Source: S139-23 sp047639315 (GTDB taxonomy: Bacteria; Planctomycetota; GCA-002687715; DRQF01). From it: a DNA stretch of 16,260 nt. Position 1 is the stretch's first letter; the number at the start of each line of letters is the position of its first letter. Under the pieces are notes generated by a model. That model searched no databases. It saw nothing but the letters and a program-made list of their open reading frames with translations, and was not told the DNA's origin. Below, one piece after another: positions 1-7,869 of the stretch. A program made the translations under genes and the position numbers. Location of the stretch: contig JBLINQ010000116.1 of NCBI GenBank assembly GCA_047639315.1, positions 1 to 16,260 on the forward strand, in the 5' to 3' direction.

Positions 1-1043
1 AAGGCCACATCACACGCGGGAAAAAGGGTGAGGAAATCAAACGCGCCCTTGTCCATCGGTCGGAATTCGGCGCGCAATTTGGCCCATTGCTGATAACCCG
101 GGTGGATCACGACGCGCTCGATCAAGATTTCTTGTGGTGGCTGAGAAACAGTGCGTATCACCAAGCCGCCGCCTTCAGCCTTGAGCTTGGCGAAATTAGC
201 GGCCACATGGCCGTTCGTTGCGAGAACACCAGGTGCCGCCACCCAAGCTGTGCCGCCGCCCTTCAGATCGATACTTCCTTTGCCCTGGCCCAGGCTTGTC
301 CGACTGAAGACCGGATAGACAGATGGCTCGATGCTGGCAAAGACATCGCTGAAACTCTTCTGCAATCGTTTGGTTTCATCGCTCGCAACTTTCATAGCAA
401 CACCAGTTGCTTCTTCTTTTGCGACTGCACGAGCCGTTCCTTCAGCCACTTCTTCGGCCGTACTACGGGCTCGTTTTTCTGCAACCTGCGAGGCAACCTC
501 GCGTGCTTGCTCCGAGTTAGCCGTTGAAGCGCGATCAAGGTCGGCCTTCCGATACTTCTCGATGAAGAAAGAAACACCAGAGAAAACCACAATGAATGAC
601 AACGCAAGGAGCAACAAATGACGGCGAAAGTTTGCTCGTTGGGCGGTCCGCGATTGACCAATAATGCGCCTCAAAGTTGTTAGCCCGACACCCTTCTCGT
701 TGCCATTGGCGTCGTTGCACGCATCAAATGGAACGATCGGACTCGAGGCCACAATTTGTGGGCCCTTCTTGCCAAATCGAATCACGTCGCCTGGACTCAG
801 AAGATGAGGCTTTTTGATGCGCTTCCCGTTGACGAAAGTGCCATTGCGCGATTCAAGATCTCGAATCCAAAGGCGCTCCAAAGTCAAGTAAACCTCAGCG
901 TGGCAGGTTGAGACAAGACGGTCTTCGTCGGAGCAAAACACAACGTCATTCTCTGACGCACGTCCAAAACTGACGCGGTGCTTGTCGATTTCGACGATGT
1001 CGCCCGTTTTACTCGAACTCGAAAGATGCTTAATCTTGATCAT
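1..1043 (-). CDS. FHA domain - transmembrane - trypsin-like serine protease (C-terminus off window)
   Basis: This gene has no stop codon inside the window; 347 codons are visible and the 3' end lies beyond base 1. The start ATG (1043-1041) has a GAGGAG ribosome-binding sequence about 11 nt upstream. An FHA phosphothreonine-binding domain spans residues about 22-90, with GR at 27-28, S45/H48 and the SRNGTFVNG core at 65-73. Basic residues precede one membrane helix at about 142-161. An Ala/Glu/Arg-rich probable coiled coil follows at about 168-230. A trypsin-like fold begins near 235: ATNGHVA carries the likely catalytic His279 and AFDFLTLF the likely Asp336. The catalytic Ser would lie in the missing part. 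The predicted topology puts FHA in the cytoplasm and the protease outside the membrane. This is a plausible sensor that couples Ser/Thr phosphorylation to envelope proteolysis. The domain calls are firm, the biological role is not. Confidence 0.85.
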   Translation of the reverse strand, partial: MIKIKHLSSSSKTGDIVEIDKHRVSFGRASENDVVFCSDEDRLVSTCHAEVYLTLERLWIRDLESRNGTFVNGKRIKKPHLLSPGDVIRFGKKGPQIVASSPIVPFDACNDANGNEKGVGLTTLRRIIGQSRTAQRANFRRHLLLLALSFIVVFSGVSFFIEKYRKADLDRASTANSEQAREVASQVAEKRARSTAEEVAEGTARAVAKEEATGVAMKVASDETKRLQKSFSDVFASIEPSVYPVFSRTSLGQGKGSIDLKGGGTAWVAAPGVLATNGHVAANFAKLKAEGGGLVIRTVSQPPQEILIERVVIHPGYQQWAKLRAEFRPMDKGAFDFLTLFPACDVA

Positions 1044-1067
1044 GCAGACCGTTACTCCTCGACCCAG

Positions 1068-1097
1068 ATCATACAACTTCTTCGGAATGATTGTCTG
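1068..1097 (-). promoter_or_regulatory. Candidate sigma-70-type promoter for the FHA-protease gene
   Basis: On the minus strand, CAGACA (1097-1092) and TATGAT (1073-1068) are separated by 18 nt. They match the -35 and -10 consensus at 4/6 and 5/6 positions. Transcription would start near 1061, giving a short leader that still contains the GAGGAG ribosome-binding site. This would let the protease gene be expressed independently of the receiver gene upstream. It was found by eye only. Confidence 0.35.
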
Positions 1098-1182
1098 CAC
1101 TCGAAATCGAGGGCTATCGCTTGCTGATCGACGATCGAGGACTTGAGATGGGGATGGCTGCTGACCCGGCCTGTAGGATGGA

Positions 1183-1563
1183 CTATTGCGACAGCAACAA
1201 GTCGATCGTACGGAGCAAGGTGGAGCTCGTGTAGGGCTTCGGCAAGAATACCGCGCCCGAGCCGAATTCCGCGACCACGGGAGCGTGCTCAGCGGTGAAC
1301 CCGGAAATGAAGAAGACTTTGAGAGAAGGATCTTTGTCGCGCAGAGCAATGGCAAGATCTGGCCCACTCATTTCCGGCATGACAACATCAGTGATGAGGA
1401 TGTCGATGGGTGAGTCTAACTCGTCGAGGATTCCAAGAGCACGTGAGCCGTTTGGAGCCGCGTGCACTTGGTATCCGGCGCGTTCGATGATTTTTCGCGT
1501 CACACTGCGAACGGAATCATCATCTTCGCAAAACAAAACTATCTGGCCTGATTCACTGAACAA
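1183..1563 (-). CDS. Stand-alone response-regulator receiver (REC) protein
   Basis: This 126-residue protein consists almost wholly of a CheY-like receiver domain with no output domain. The acidic pocket is EDDD at 13-16, the phosphoacceptor is Asp59 in LITDVVMPEMSG, the switch Ser is Ser87 in FISGF, and the conserved Lys is Lys109 in FLPKPY. The TDVVMPEMSG, FISGFT and PKPY wording is like that of the C-terminal receiver of hybrid histidine kinases, but an in-frame TAG just upstream rules out a longer kinase here. The best start is TTG at 1563-1561, preceded by GGTGGGG about 7 nt upstream; the nearby ATG is in another frame. The gene lies 139 nt upstream of the FHA-protease on the same strand and may share its regulation. 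The cognate kinase is not in the window. Confidence 0.8.
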   Translation of the reverse strand: MFSESGQIVLFCEDDDSVRSVTRKIIERAGYQVHAAPNGSRALGILDELDSPIDILITDVVMPEMSGPDLAIALRDKDPSLKVFFISGFTAEHAPVVAEFGSGAVFLPKPYTSSTLLRTIDLLLSQ

Positions 1564-1915
1564 AAGACTACCCCACCATGTTGCCTATCTTCGATTTTAT
1601 CGGCCAAACTGAGAGCATTACATGGGAGTCAATTGTCGAACCTTAAGAATGTATGAGGATAAAGCGTCTCGCTCTGACGTGTCTTTATCTAGGTCAATCC
1701 TTGATCCTTGGACGCCAAAACCTGCACCCTGAGGCACTCAGCGCATCGATTCGGTCTGTCAGCAGTCGACTACCTTTCCCAGAAAAACATGCAGGTGGTT
1801 CGATATCCGACTGCCGATCGCATCAACTACCTTGTCACCAACTACTCTTCGTGTTCTCTTTACAGAGGTTGGCGCTCCATGTGGTGCGCTTAGATGAAGA
1901 GGGACGGAGGCACAT
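1564..1915. other. Divergent intergenic region, receiver gene / RND exporter
   Basis: These 352 nt separate two outward-facing genes and must hold both promoters, but no convincing -35/-10 pair was found on either strand. A small inverted repeat, CTGAG-GCA-CTCAG, lies at 1729-1741. A clear ribosome-binding site, GGAGG, sits 5 nt before the exporter ATG. Short open frames here lack recognisable domains and ribosome-binding sites. Confidence 0.5.
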
Positions 1916-4144
1916 ATGCTTCGAATTGGGCAGGTGATCATTCGGTGCCGGTGGGTTTTCTTAGGCCTCGTCGTTGCCCTGTTTTTCTGCTCTTCTCGCC
2001 TCTTACCACATCTGGGTTTCAGCTTCTCACTCATGCCCCTGTTGGAGTCGGACGAAGACACGCAAGCGAGTGTCGATGCCTTTCAAGGTGACGTTCCGCC
2101 CAAATTCTACGACCAGATTTTCGCGGTCGAATTCCCAAAGGCCATTGCTTCAAAAGAAATAGGAGTCCTTCAAAAGCTCCACGATTCGATCAAACAGAAC
2201 CGGCGTGTCCAAGAAGTCACTTCCTTGGCTAGCGTCCTGGTTGTCAATCATTTCGGCCCTCTACCAGTGCCAACTCGTTTCTTCTCGACCGTGCGCGACC
2301 AAGAGACCGCACTGGTAGCGGCCGCGCGACACCCTCTTCTGGGCCGTCGGCTGATTTCGGCTGATGGCAGGTCGGCAACGTTCCTTGTTCTTGCGAAAGA
2401 GAAAGGACAAGACGAACACGCTGAACTTCTCAACTGGCTTGAAGTCTTCGTCAGCGAGCAGTTGGGCCCCGAGATTGACGTCCATTTCATCGGTGACGAA
2501 GTTTCAAAGCGAGCCATGAAGTCTTATATGGGCGCCGACATGAAGCGCGGGCTTCTCTTGGAACTCTTGGTTTTCGCAATCCTATTACCCCTCATCTTCC
2601 GAACTTTTCGTGGCATCATCATTCCACTCACGGTCGTTATCGGCGCCCAGCTTTTCTGCCTGTCAATTCTTGTTCTTGCTGGTATGGAAATTGGCCTGAT
2701 TGACATGGCGGTGCCAGGGATCATCACGATGATCACTGTCTGTGACGCCGTTCACATGATGCATCGATTTGAAGAGAGCTTGCTCGCTGGCAACAAGCGA
2801 GACCGCGCCATTCTCGACATGATGGAAAGCATCGGGCCAGCGTGCTTCTTCACCTCGTTGACAACCGCCATTGGCTTCTTGTCGCTCTTGGTCGCTGATC
2901 ATCCGGCAGTTCGGCTCTTTGGCATCAAAGCCAGCGTGGCTGTGCTCATTGCCTTCGTAGCCATCGTCACCATCGTCCCGACATTCCTATCATTCTGGCC
3001 AATCAAGAAAGGCGTCTTGGCGCGCGTTCCGGGCTTCTCCAGGCTTGGCTACGGCCGACGCAAACTGACCTTTGTTGTTTTCGGGAGCGTCCTCGCCATT
3101 GCGATCTTCGGCATCAGTCAGGTCAACATTGATTCACATTGGTTAGAGGAAATGCCTGCAGAAGAACCATTGATTCAAGAACTGAAATGGTATGAGGACA
3201 ACTTCAGCGGCATCATGAGTCTCGATGTTCGCATAGAGGGCGACCTTTCAACGCTTGAATCATTCCATGCCATCCAAGACTTGCAGGCGCGCCTTCTTGA
3301 AGAAAAGAACGTCAATAAGGCCGAGTCCTACACCCATTGGTTAGAGGAAGCTGCCGGTCATCCAAAGGTGATGCGTCAGTCCGATGTCGATCGGGCCTTT
3401 CACTTTCTGAAAATTGGTGACGGGACGTTTCCCTACCACGCCATCAATTCAGAGCAGCGTGTTGGCCGACTAACATTCCTCACCGACGATAGTGGCACCA
3501 AACGCTTCTTCGAACTGCGCGAACTCGTTGATAAGCTGAATCGCGACTTACCTCCTGGGCTTCGTGTTGAAGTCGGAGGGTTTATGGAAATGGCTCACGA
3601 GGCATCCAGGCTTATCGTGACAACCATGCTGGAGAGTTTTCTCGTTTCTCTTCTCGCCATTAGCATTCTCATCTCTTTCATTTTTCGTTCTATTCGAGTG
3701 GGCCTCGTTTCGATTGTCCCCAATGTGTTTCCAATCTTGGTGGCGCTTGGCGTGAACGGACTCTTAGGTATTAACTTGCGCATTGGCATCGTCATGATCT
3801 ACAGCCTTGGCCTTGGGCTAGCCGTCGACGACACCATTCACTTGATCACACGATATCGCCAAGAGCGCAAGAAGTCGCCCCGCGAGGCACGCCGCCCCCA
3901 ACTCCTTCGATCGATCAAAGGCAGCGGCCCGGCCTTGATCACCACTTCGATTGTCTTGGGCATTGGTTCGCTTAGCTATCTGCCATCGAGCTTTCGATCA
4001 CTTCGTGATGTCGGTGTCTTGCTCACCACAGTTGTCATCACAGCTCTCTTGGCCGACTTATTCCTGCTGCCGCACTTGTTAGAGATGGCCGGAAAACCGA
4101 GAAAAAAGAGCCTGCAAGGCCGCGCCACCATCGACGACGAATAA
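1916..4144 (+). CDS. RND-superfamily (MMPL-type) exporter, 742 aa
   Basis: This is a two-fold repeated membrane protein of the MMPL/RND exporter family (COG1033-like). One membrane helix (about 12-30) is followed by an extracytoplasmic domain (about 40-205) and a five-helix block (about 212-362). The pattern then repeats: helix about 384-402, outer domain about 405-565, helices about 568-722. The proton-relay-type motifs recur in both halves: CDAVHMMHRFEE (Asp277, His280) and VDDTIHLITRYRQE (Asp638/Asp639, His642). The ATG has an ideal GGAGG ribosome-binding site 5 nt upstream. Relatives export lipids or hydrophobic molecules with proton energy; the substrate here is unknown. No membrane-fusion or outer-membrane partner lies next to it. 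It converges on the glycosyltransferase gene with a 30-nt gap, so a role in envelope lipid or polysaccharide export is only suggested by position. Confidence 0.85.
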   Translation: MLRIGQVIIRCRWVFLGLVVALFFCSSRLLPHLGFSFSLMPLLESDEDTQASVDAFQGDVPPKFYDQIFAVEFPKAIASKEIGVLQKLHDSIKQNRRVQEVTSLASVLVVNHFGPLPVPTRFFSTVRDQETALVAAARHPLLGRRLISADGRSATFLVLAKEKGQDEHAELLNWLEVFVSEQLGPEIDVHFIGDEVSKRAMKSYMGADMKRGLLLELLVFAILLPLIFRTFRGIIIPLTVVIGAQLFCLSILVLAGMEIGLIDMAVPGIITMITVCDAVHMMHRFEESLLAGNKRDRAILDMMESIGPACFFTSLTTAIGFLSLLVADHPAVRLFGIKASVAVLIAFVAIVTIVPTFLSFWPIKKGVLARVPGFSRLGYGRRKLTFVVFGSVLAIAIFGISQVNIDSHWLEEMPAEEPLIQELKWYEDNFSGIMSLDVRIEGDLSTLESFHAIQDLQARLLEEKNVNKAESYTHWLEEAAGHPKVMRQSDVDRAFHFLKIGDGTFPYHAINSEQRVGRLTFLTDDSGTKRFFELRELVDKLNRDLPPGLRVEVGGFMEMAHEASRLIVTTMLESFLVSLLAISILISFIFRSIRVGLVSIVPNVFPILVALGVNGLLGINLRIGIVMIYSLGLGLAVDDTIHLITRYRQERKKSPREARRPQLLRSIKGSGPALITTSIVLGIGSLSYLPSSFRSLRDVGVLLTTVVITALLADLFLLPHLLEMAGKPRKKSLQGRATIDDE

Positions 4145-4174
4145 CATCATCGCCGGCTGAGGACAGTCGAAGAC

Positions 4175-5311
4175 TTATGGCTTCTTGGTGATGACCCATG
4201 CGTGGACAGTCTGGAGCGTGTCGCAATCGATGATGCGAATCCAGTAGTTGCCAGGACCGATTTGCTGCCACATGACCGGTGACACGGTGAATGAACTGGG
4301 TTCGGTTGGAAACATCCCGACGGCAAGGGTGAAGATAGGATTACCGGCAAATTCAACGAAGAAGTTCTCGTGCCCTTCTGCGACATGAAAGGTCGGTGGT
4401 TCGGCACCCGCTTCAATCTCTTGAAATTCGAAGGGCGAAACGTGCTGGCCACGTTCACGGTATTCGAGGCTCAGTGCGAGATTACTTCGGTAAGTCTCGA
4501 CGCCCGCTTCACCAAAGTGCTTCAAGTAGTAACGATTCGCCGAAATCTGGTGGCGATATTCGGCCCCACGCGCATGTCCATCTGCGCTTTGTGACCAATA
4601 GTGAAGCATACGAGCAGTCGGTATGTGCATCAGCTTTTTGCCAGCTCGGCGCAAACGCATGAACATGTCGGTGTCTTCATAATAGAGCGGAAACCCCGGG
4701 TCAAAGGGGTGCTCGTCGGCAAACAAGCTACGCCTGAAGACGAGGCATGACCCCGACAGCATTTCCATTTCGAGAGGCTCTTTGGCAGCCCAATACTCAT
4801 AGGCGAACTTCGTGCGCTGGACGAGATTCTGCGTGGCGCAATCGGTCTCAACTTGCGCCCGTGTTTGAAACTCAAATAGCTCCGGGGTGGGCATCTCATT
4901 GGGCGGCATCATGCAGGTTGCTTCAGGATCCATGAAGGCCAGCGGCCCAACCATGGTGCTTCCCGGATGCGTTTCAAGATGGTCGATGAGTGCCTGAAAA
5001 CAGCCCGGGAGAAAACAGCAATCCGGATTCAGGATCATGTGGTAACGCCCGGTGGCAACGGCGAACCCCTGGTTATTAGCTTGGCCGTAGCCGACATTCA
5101 TTGTGTTTTGAATGTAGTGCATCCCCTGCTTCTTCAGGGGCAGGACCATGGCGGCATCTTCACCTTTTGACGCATTGTCGACGACAATGACTTCGCAGGT
5201 GCCTGGGCGGCCATCAATGGACCATTCTTGATTGAGAATGCTGTCCATCAGAGGGAACAGGAAATGAGCTGTATTGAAATTGACGATGACGATGGAGAGA
5301 TCAACACTCAT
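4175..5311 (-). CDS. Family 2 glycosyltransferase (WbbL/rhamnosyltransferase-like) with C-terminal extension
   Basis: This 378-residue cytoplasmic GT-A glycosyltransferase probably adds a sugar to the lipid-linked glycan. It opens with LSIVIVNFNT (5-14). The nucleotide-binding VDNAS lies at 44-48, MNVGYGQANNQG at 71-82, and the metal-binding DXD-equivalent NPD at 95-97. The acceptor-side LSGSCLVFRR is at 185-194 and the catalytic-type YYEDTDMFMRLRRAG at 210-224. This is the pattern of the WbbL rhamnosyltransferase group, although the donor sugar cannot be read from sequence. Residues from about 300 form an extra, probably beta-rich, tail not needed for GT-A catalysis. The ATG follows the ATPase stop (TAA) by 2 nt, with AAGGGA upstream, so it is the last gene of the permease-ATPase-transferase operon. 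It ends with TAA, 30 nt from the convergent exporter; no clear terminator is visible between them. Confidence 0.86.
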   Translation of the reverse strand: MSVDLSIVIVNFNTAHFLFPLMDSILNQEWSIDGRPGTCEVIVVDNASKGEDAAMVLPLKKQGMHYIQNTMNVGYGQANNQGFAVATGRYHMILNPDCCFLPGCFQALIDHLETHPGSTMVGPLAFMDPEATCMMPPNEMPTPELFEFQTRAQVETDCATQNLVQRTKFAYEYWAAKEPLEMEMLSGSCLVFRRSLFADEHPFDPGFPLYYEDTDMFMRLRRAGKKLMHIPTARMLHYWSQSADGHARGAEYRHQISANRYYLKHFGEAGVETYRSNLALSLEYRERGQHVSPFEFQEIEAGAEPPTFHVAEGHENFFVEFAGNPIFTLAVGMFPTEPSSFTVSPVMWQQIGPGNYWIRIIDCDTLQTVHAWVITKKP

Positions 5312-5313
5312 GC

Positions 5314-6519
5314 TTAAGATCCCTTCTTTGCACCCTCATCCCAGATTGTCTCAGCCAAATAGATACCTTTGTGAAGGCCTTCATGCTTGACTTTGAATTT
5401 GACAGCTTTTTGACGCTGATCAATGAAGTGGGCAGCAGTACCGTCCGTGATGAATGCGTCAATGGAGTATTCACCAGAAAGAAGTTGCAAGCGTGGAATC
5501 CGCATCACAACTTCATTTGATTCTTTGCCTGTCTTGAGAGGCTCTTCAGGGCGGCTGGCAAATACCAACGTGCCGTCATTGCGCAAGACAGCCACCATCG
5601 GATAAACCGCTTCGTCTGTCGACGGATTCGAATAACGGAATTTCATTGTGATTTCGTCGCCGGTCATAAAGTTATTCGACGCCACATCGTCGTTGCCTCG
5701 ATAAAGCGAGACGTCTTCGACGGCGGCAAGGCCGTTAACCAATTCACCAGAAACCGACTCACGTTTACTGAAGTAGTCGGCTTGCATTTGAAGCAGAATG
5801 TTCTCGTACTCATCCGTGACTTCAATAGGAGTGCCGTCCATGACCATCTTGCCTTCGTGGATCCAGATGGCTCGGTCGCAAATTTCACGAACGTGGTAAA
5901 CGCTATGGCTGACAAAGAGGATCGTCTTATCTTTCGAACGAAACTCAGCAAACTTGTCCATGCACTTCTTTTGGAAATGCGCGTCGCCAACGGCAAGCAC
6001 TTCGTCGAGAATCAAGACATCAGGATCAACCAGCATGGAAGCTGCAAAGCCGAGTCGCATGGCCATACCGGAAGAATAAGTCCGGATAGGACGATTGAGG
6101 AAGTCACCTAACTCCGAGAACTCAGCGATCTCATCGTATCGTTCTTTTACCTGGGCCTGACCGATGCCTTGCACCGCTGCGTTCAGGTAGATGTTCTCTT
6201 TGCCGCTGAATTCTGGATGGAAGCCAGCGCCAAGCTCAAGCATCGACGAAACGGTTCCGTTGATCTTGTATTCACCGGTGGTCTCTTTAGACGTTCCCGT
6301 GAGGATCTTCAGCAAAGAGGATTTTCCGGCTCCGTTGACACCGACAACGCCCAAAGCTTGTCCAGGCCACAACTCAAAGTTGATGTCACGTAACGCCCAC
6401 ATCTCCTCATGAAACTTTTTCTTGCCAAAGCAAAGGAGTTCCTTCAGTCGAGCTTTGGGATCGGGATAAAGGCGGTAGCACTTACCCAGATTCTTGACGG
6501 TGACGCTTGGCCCAGAAAT
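5314..6519 (-). CDS. wzt: Polysaccharide ABC exporter ATPase, Wzt-like, with C-terminal carbohydrate-recognition domain; ATT start
   Basis: This ATPase powers export of an undecaprenyl-linked polysaccharide with the adjacent permease. With the start proposed here it has 401 residues. The nucleotide-binding domain shows Walker A GVNGAGKSS (60-68), the Wzt-typical LELGAGFHPEFSG segment, the signature YSSGMAMRLGF (148-158), Walker B VLILDE (168-173) and the switch His205 in VSHS. Residues about 264-385 form the beta-rich Wzt C-terminal domain, which in relatives recognises the modified end of the glycan. The first ATG (6402) would remove the conserved N-terminal strand (SVTVKNLGKCYRL) and has no spaced ribosome-binding site. 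The frame is open upstream with no ATG, GTG or TTG, but GGAGG (6530-6526) lies 6 nt before ATT at 6519-6517, so ATT is the likely initiator; CTG at 6489 is the alternative. It starts 33 nt after the permease stop. Confidence 0.88.
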   Translation of the reverse strand: MSGPSVTVKNLGKCYRLYPDPKARLKELLCFGKKKFHEEMWALRDINFELWPGQALGVVGVNGAGKSSLLKILTGTSKETTGEYKINGTVSSMLELGAGFHPEFSGKENIYLNAAVQGIGQAQVKERYDEIAEFSELGDFLNRPIRTYSSGMAMRLGFAASMLVDPDVLILDEVLAVGDAHFQKKCMDKFAEFRSKDKTILFVSHSVYHVREICDRAIWIHEGKMVMDGTPIEVTDEYENILLQMQADYFSKRESVSGELVNGLAAVEDVSLYRGNDDVASNNFMTGDEITMKFRYSNPSTDEAVYPMVAVLRNDGTLVFASRPEEPLKTGKESNEVVMRIPRLQLLSGEYSIDAFITDGTAAHFIDQRQKAVKFKVKHEGLHKGIYLAETIWDEGAKKGS

Positions 6520-6525
6520 AGCAAA

Positions 6526-6547
6526 CCTCCATTCGGCGCGAAGCCGA
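6526..6547 (-). promoter_or_regulatory. Ribosome-binding site and small hairpin before the ATT start of the ATPase gene
   Basis: On the minus strand a perfect 5-bp stem, TCGGC-TTCGC-GCCGA (6547-6533), lies 2 nt before GGAGG (6530-6526), which is followed by a 6-nt spacer and ATT. The GGAGG site decides the start of the ATPase gene because no ordinary start codon is available in frame. The hairpin is too short to act as a terminator. It could modulate translation, which is inference. Confidence 0.5.
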
Positions 6548-6552
6548 GTTAA

Positions 6553-7449
6553 TTAGATCTCGTCGGCGAACTTATCTTTCTTCGCCATGAATGTGAGATA
6601 GCCCACAATCAAAGTTCCAAAAGAGATTGCTGCAAATAAGCCCAAGAGGCTCCAGACGTCACCAATCGTGACGTCGACTGCTTTACCATCAATGACCGTC
6701 CAGCGGATTTCCTCCGGGAAGATCAAAGTATATCGATATAGGTCAACCATGTAGGCCATGGGGTTGATGTCGAAGATCCACACCCAACCGGCATCCGGGT
6801 TAGCGTAGAGAATCGACTCTTTGACATAGACAATCGGAGTCAGGAAGAACCAGAGGTTAATGACCAGAGGAGCCAACTGATTGACGTCGCGCACAAAGAC
6901 ATTCGCTGTCGAGAGCAAGTAGCCGAGCCCGAGCAAGAATGCGACATGGCAGATCAGAACGAGCGGAAACATCCAAACCAAGTTGGAGATGAATGGCGTG
7001 GTAAACCAAGTAATGCCGCAGAAGACGGCAAAGATCACTACGAGGTTTACGGTGTAAGCGCTGATCAAGGAAATCGACAGCAACTCAGCGGGGAAGGCGA
7101 CCTTCTTCACTAAGTTTCCGTTTTCGGGGATCGTGTTTGAGGAGCGCACCAAGAATTCAGCAGTCATCAGCCACGGTAAAAGACCACAGCAAAGAAGAAG
7201 CACGCTGAATGTGTCGCCAATAGCGGAATCGCCACCCAAGGCCTCACTGATCCTAGCACCCCATTCCGCAGGCACTTTTTGCTCAAGAAGCTTCACGAAA
7301 ACGATGTAGTAAACACCCAACATGATCAGGGGCTGCAGGAATGGCCACGGCCAGCCAATAATAGACCCGATATACCGCTGGCGAAGTTCTCGGCGCGTGA
7401 GCGACGAGAGCATTTCACGGAAACGGATGCACTTTCTGATTAGGTCCAT
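6553..7449 (-). CDS. wzm: Polysaccharide ABC exporter permease, Wzm-like (ABC-2 family)
   Basis: This inner-membrane subunit forms the channel through which the Wzt-like ATPase exports the lipid-linked polysaccharide. It has 298 residues from the ATG at 7449. The N-terminus has the typical amphipathic lead-in LTRRELRQRYIGSIIGWPWPF, followed by six hydrophobic segments. The conserved ABC-2 stretch LGYLLSTANVFVRDVNQLAP and a PIVY motif before the last periplasmic segment support the family. A periplasmic loop of about 25 residues (LEQKVPAEWGARISEALGG) follows the first helix. A GTG at 7494 would add 15 residues (PPCECRSAQ...) unlike the family and with a poor ribosome-binding site; the ATG start fits the family better, although its own site (GAG) is also weak. 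It is the first gene of the minus-strand operon and stops 33 nt before the ATPase start, in the same reading frame. Confidence 0.9.
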   Translation of the reverse strand: MDLIRKCIRFREMLSSLTRRELRQRYIGSIIGWPWPFLQPLIMLGVYYIVFVKLLEQKVPAEWGARISEALGGDSAIGDTFSVLLLCCGLLPWLMTAEFLVRSSNTIPENGNLVKKVAFPAELLSISLISAYTVNLVVIFAVFCGITWFTTPFISNLVWMFPLVLICHVAFLLGLGYLLSTANVFVRDVNQLAPLVINLWFFLTPIVYVKESILYANPDAGWVWIFDINPMAYMVDLYRYTLIFPEEIRWTVIDGKAVDVTIGDVWSLLGLFAAISFGTLIVGYLTFMAKKDKFADEI

Positions 7450-7666
7450 CGATTGTCTCGGATTCTGGGCTGACCTGCATTCACAAGGTGGCACATCTTG
7501 TCCATCAGGGCGAAGCCAAGATTAGCACTGCCCCATGAACCATTCAAGGATTCCAAGTCCTTTCCTTGCAAAGCATTATGAACGTCATCCAAAGGAGGTT
7601 GAAGTTGTTGAGATGCTATAACCATGTTACCTTTGCCACCTTGGTGCCCAATTGTTCGAACCATTC

Positions 7667-7696
7667 TTGTCGTTCCGATTACTGCAGAAATATAGA
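7667..7696 (+). promoter_or_regulatory. Candidate promoter of the plus-strand polysaccharide operon
   Basis: TTGTCG (7667-7672) and TATAGA (7691-7696) are separated by 18 nt, each matching the sigma-70 consensus at 4/6 positions. Transcription would begin near 7703, leaving a leader of about 220 nt before the flavoprotein ATG. Visual match only. Confidence 0.3.
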
Positions 7697-7869
7697 ATGG
7701 CCCCTTTGAGTTCCATTACTGATCAGAGTTAATCCCCTCTCGAATTGAGAGTTCGAAAAACTCCAACGCACTTTTCGCCATTCGAAGCTGGGCAACTGAA
7801 TGCCAACATAGCTTTAGTCTGGTTCTTTGCTGGATTTGTGCTTATTTACAGGGCCCGAAGAGTCGATGC

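Noticed and set aside
87..720. Several open frames of 60-150 codons on both strands
   Set aside because: They lie over the FHA-protease coding region in other frames, lack domains and ribosome-binding sites, and have low-complexity Cys/Ser/Arg-rich translations.
1653..2091. Plus-strand open frames before and across the exporter start
   Set aside because: The exporter ATG at 1916 has a strong GGAGG site and a full-length family match; these overlapping frames have neither.
4145..4174. Terminator between the convergent exporter and glycosyltransferase genes
   Set aside because: The 30-nt gap shows no stable stem and no T-run on either strand.
7484..7643. 10-bp inverted repeat CAAGGTGGCA / TGCCACCTTG, about 150 nt apart
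   Set aside because: The spacing is long and a match of this length is not rare in a region of this size; one copy lies in the possible GTG-extended permease start.
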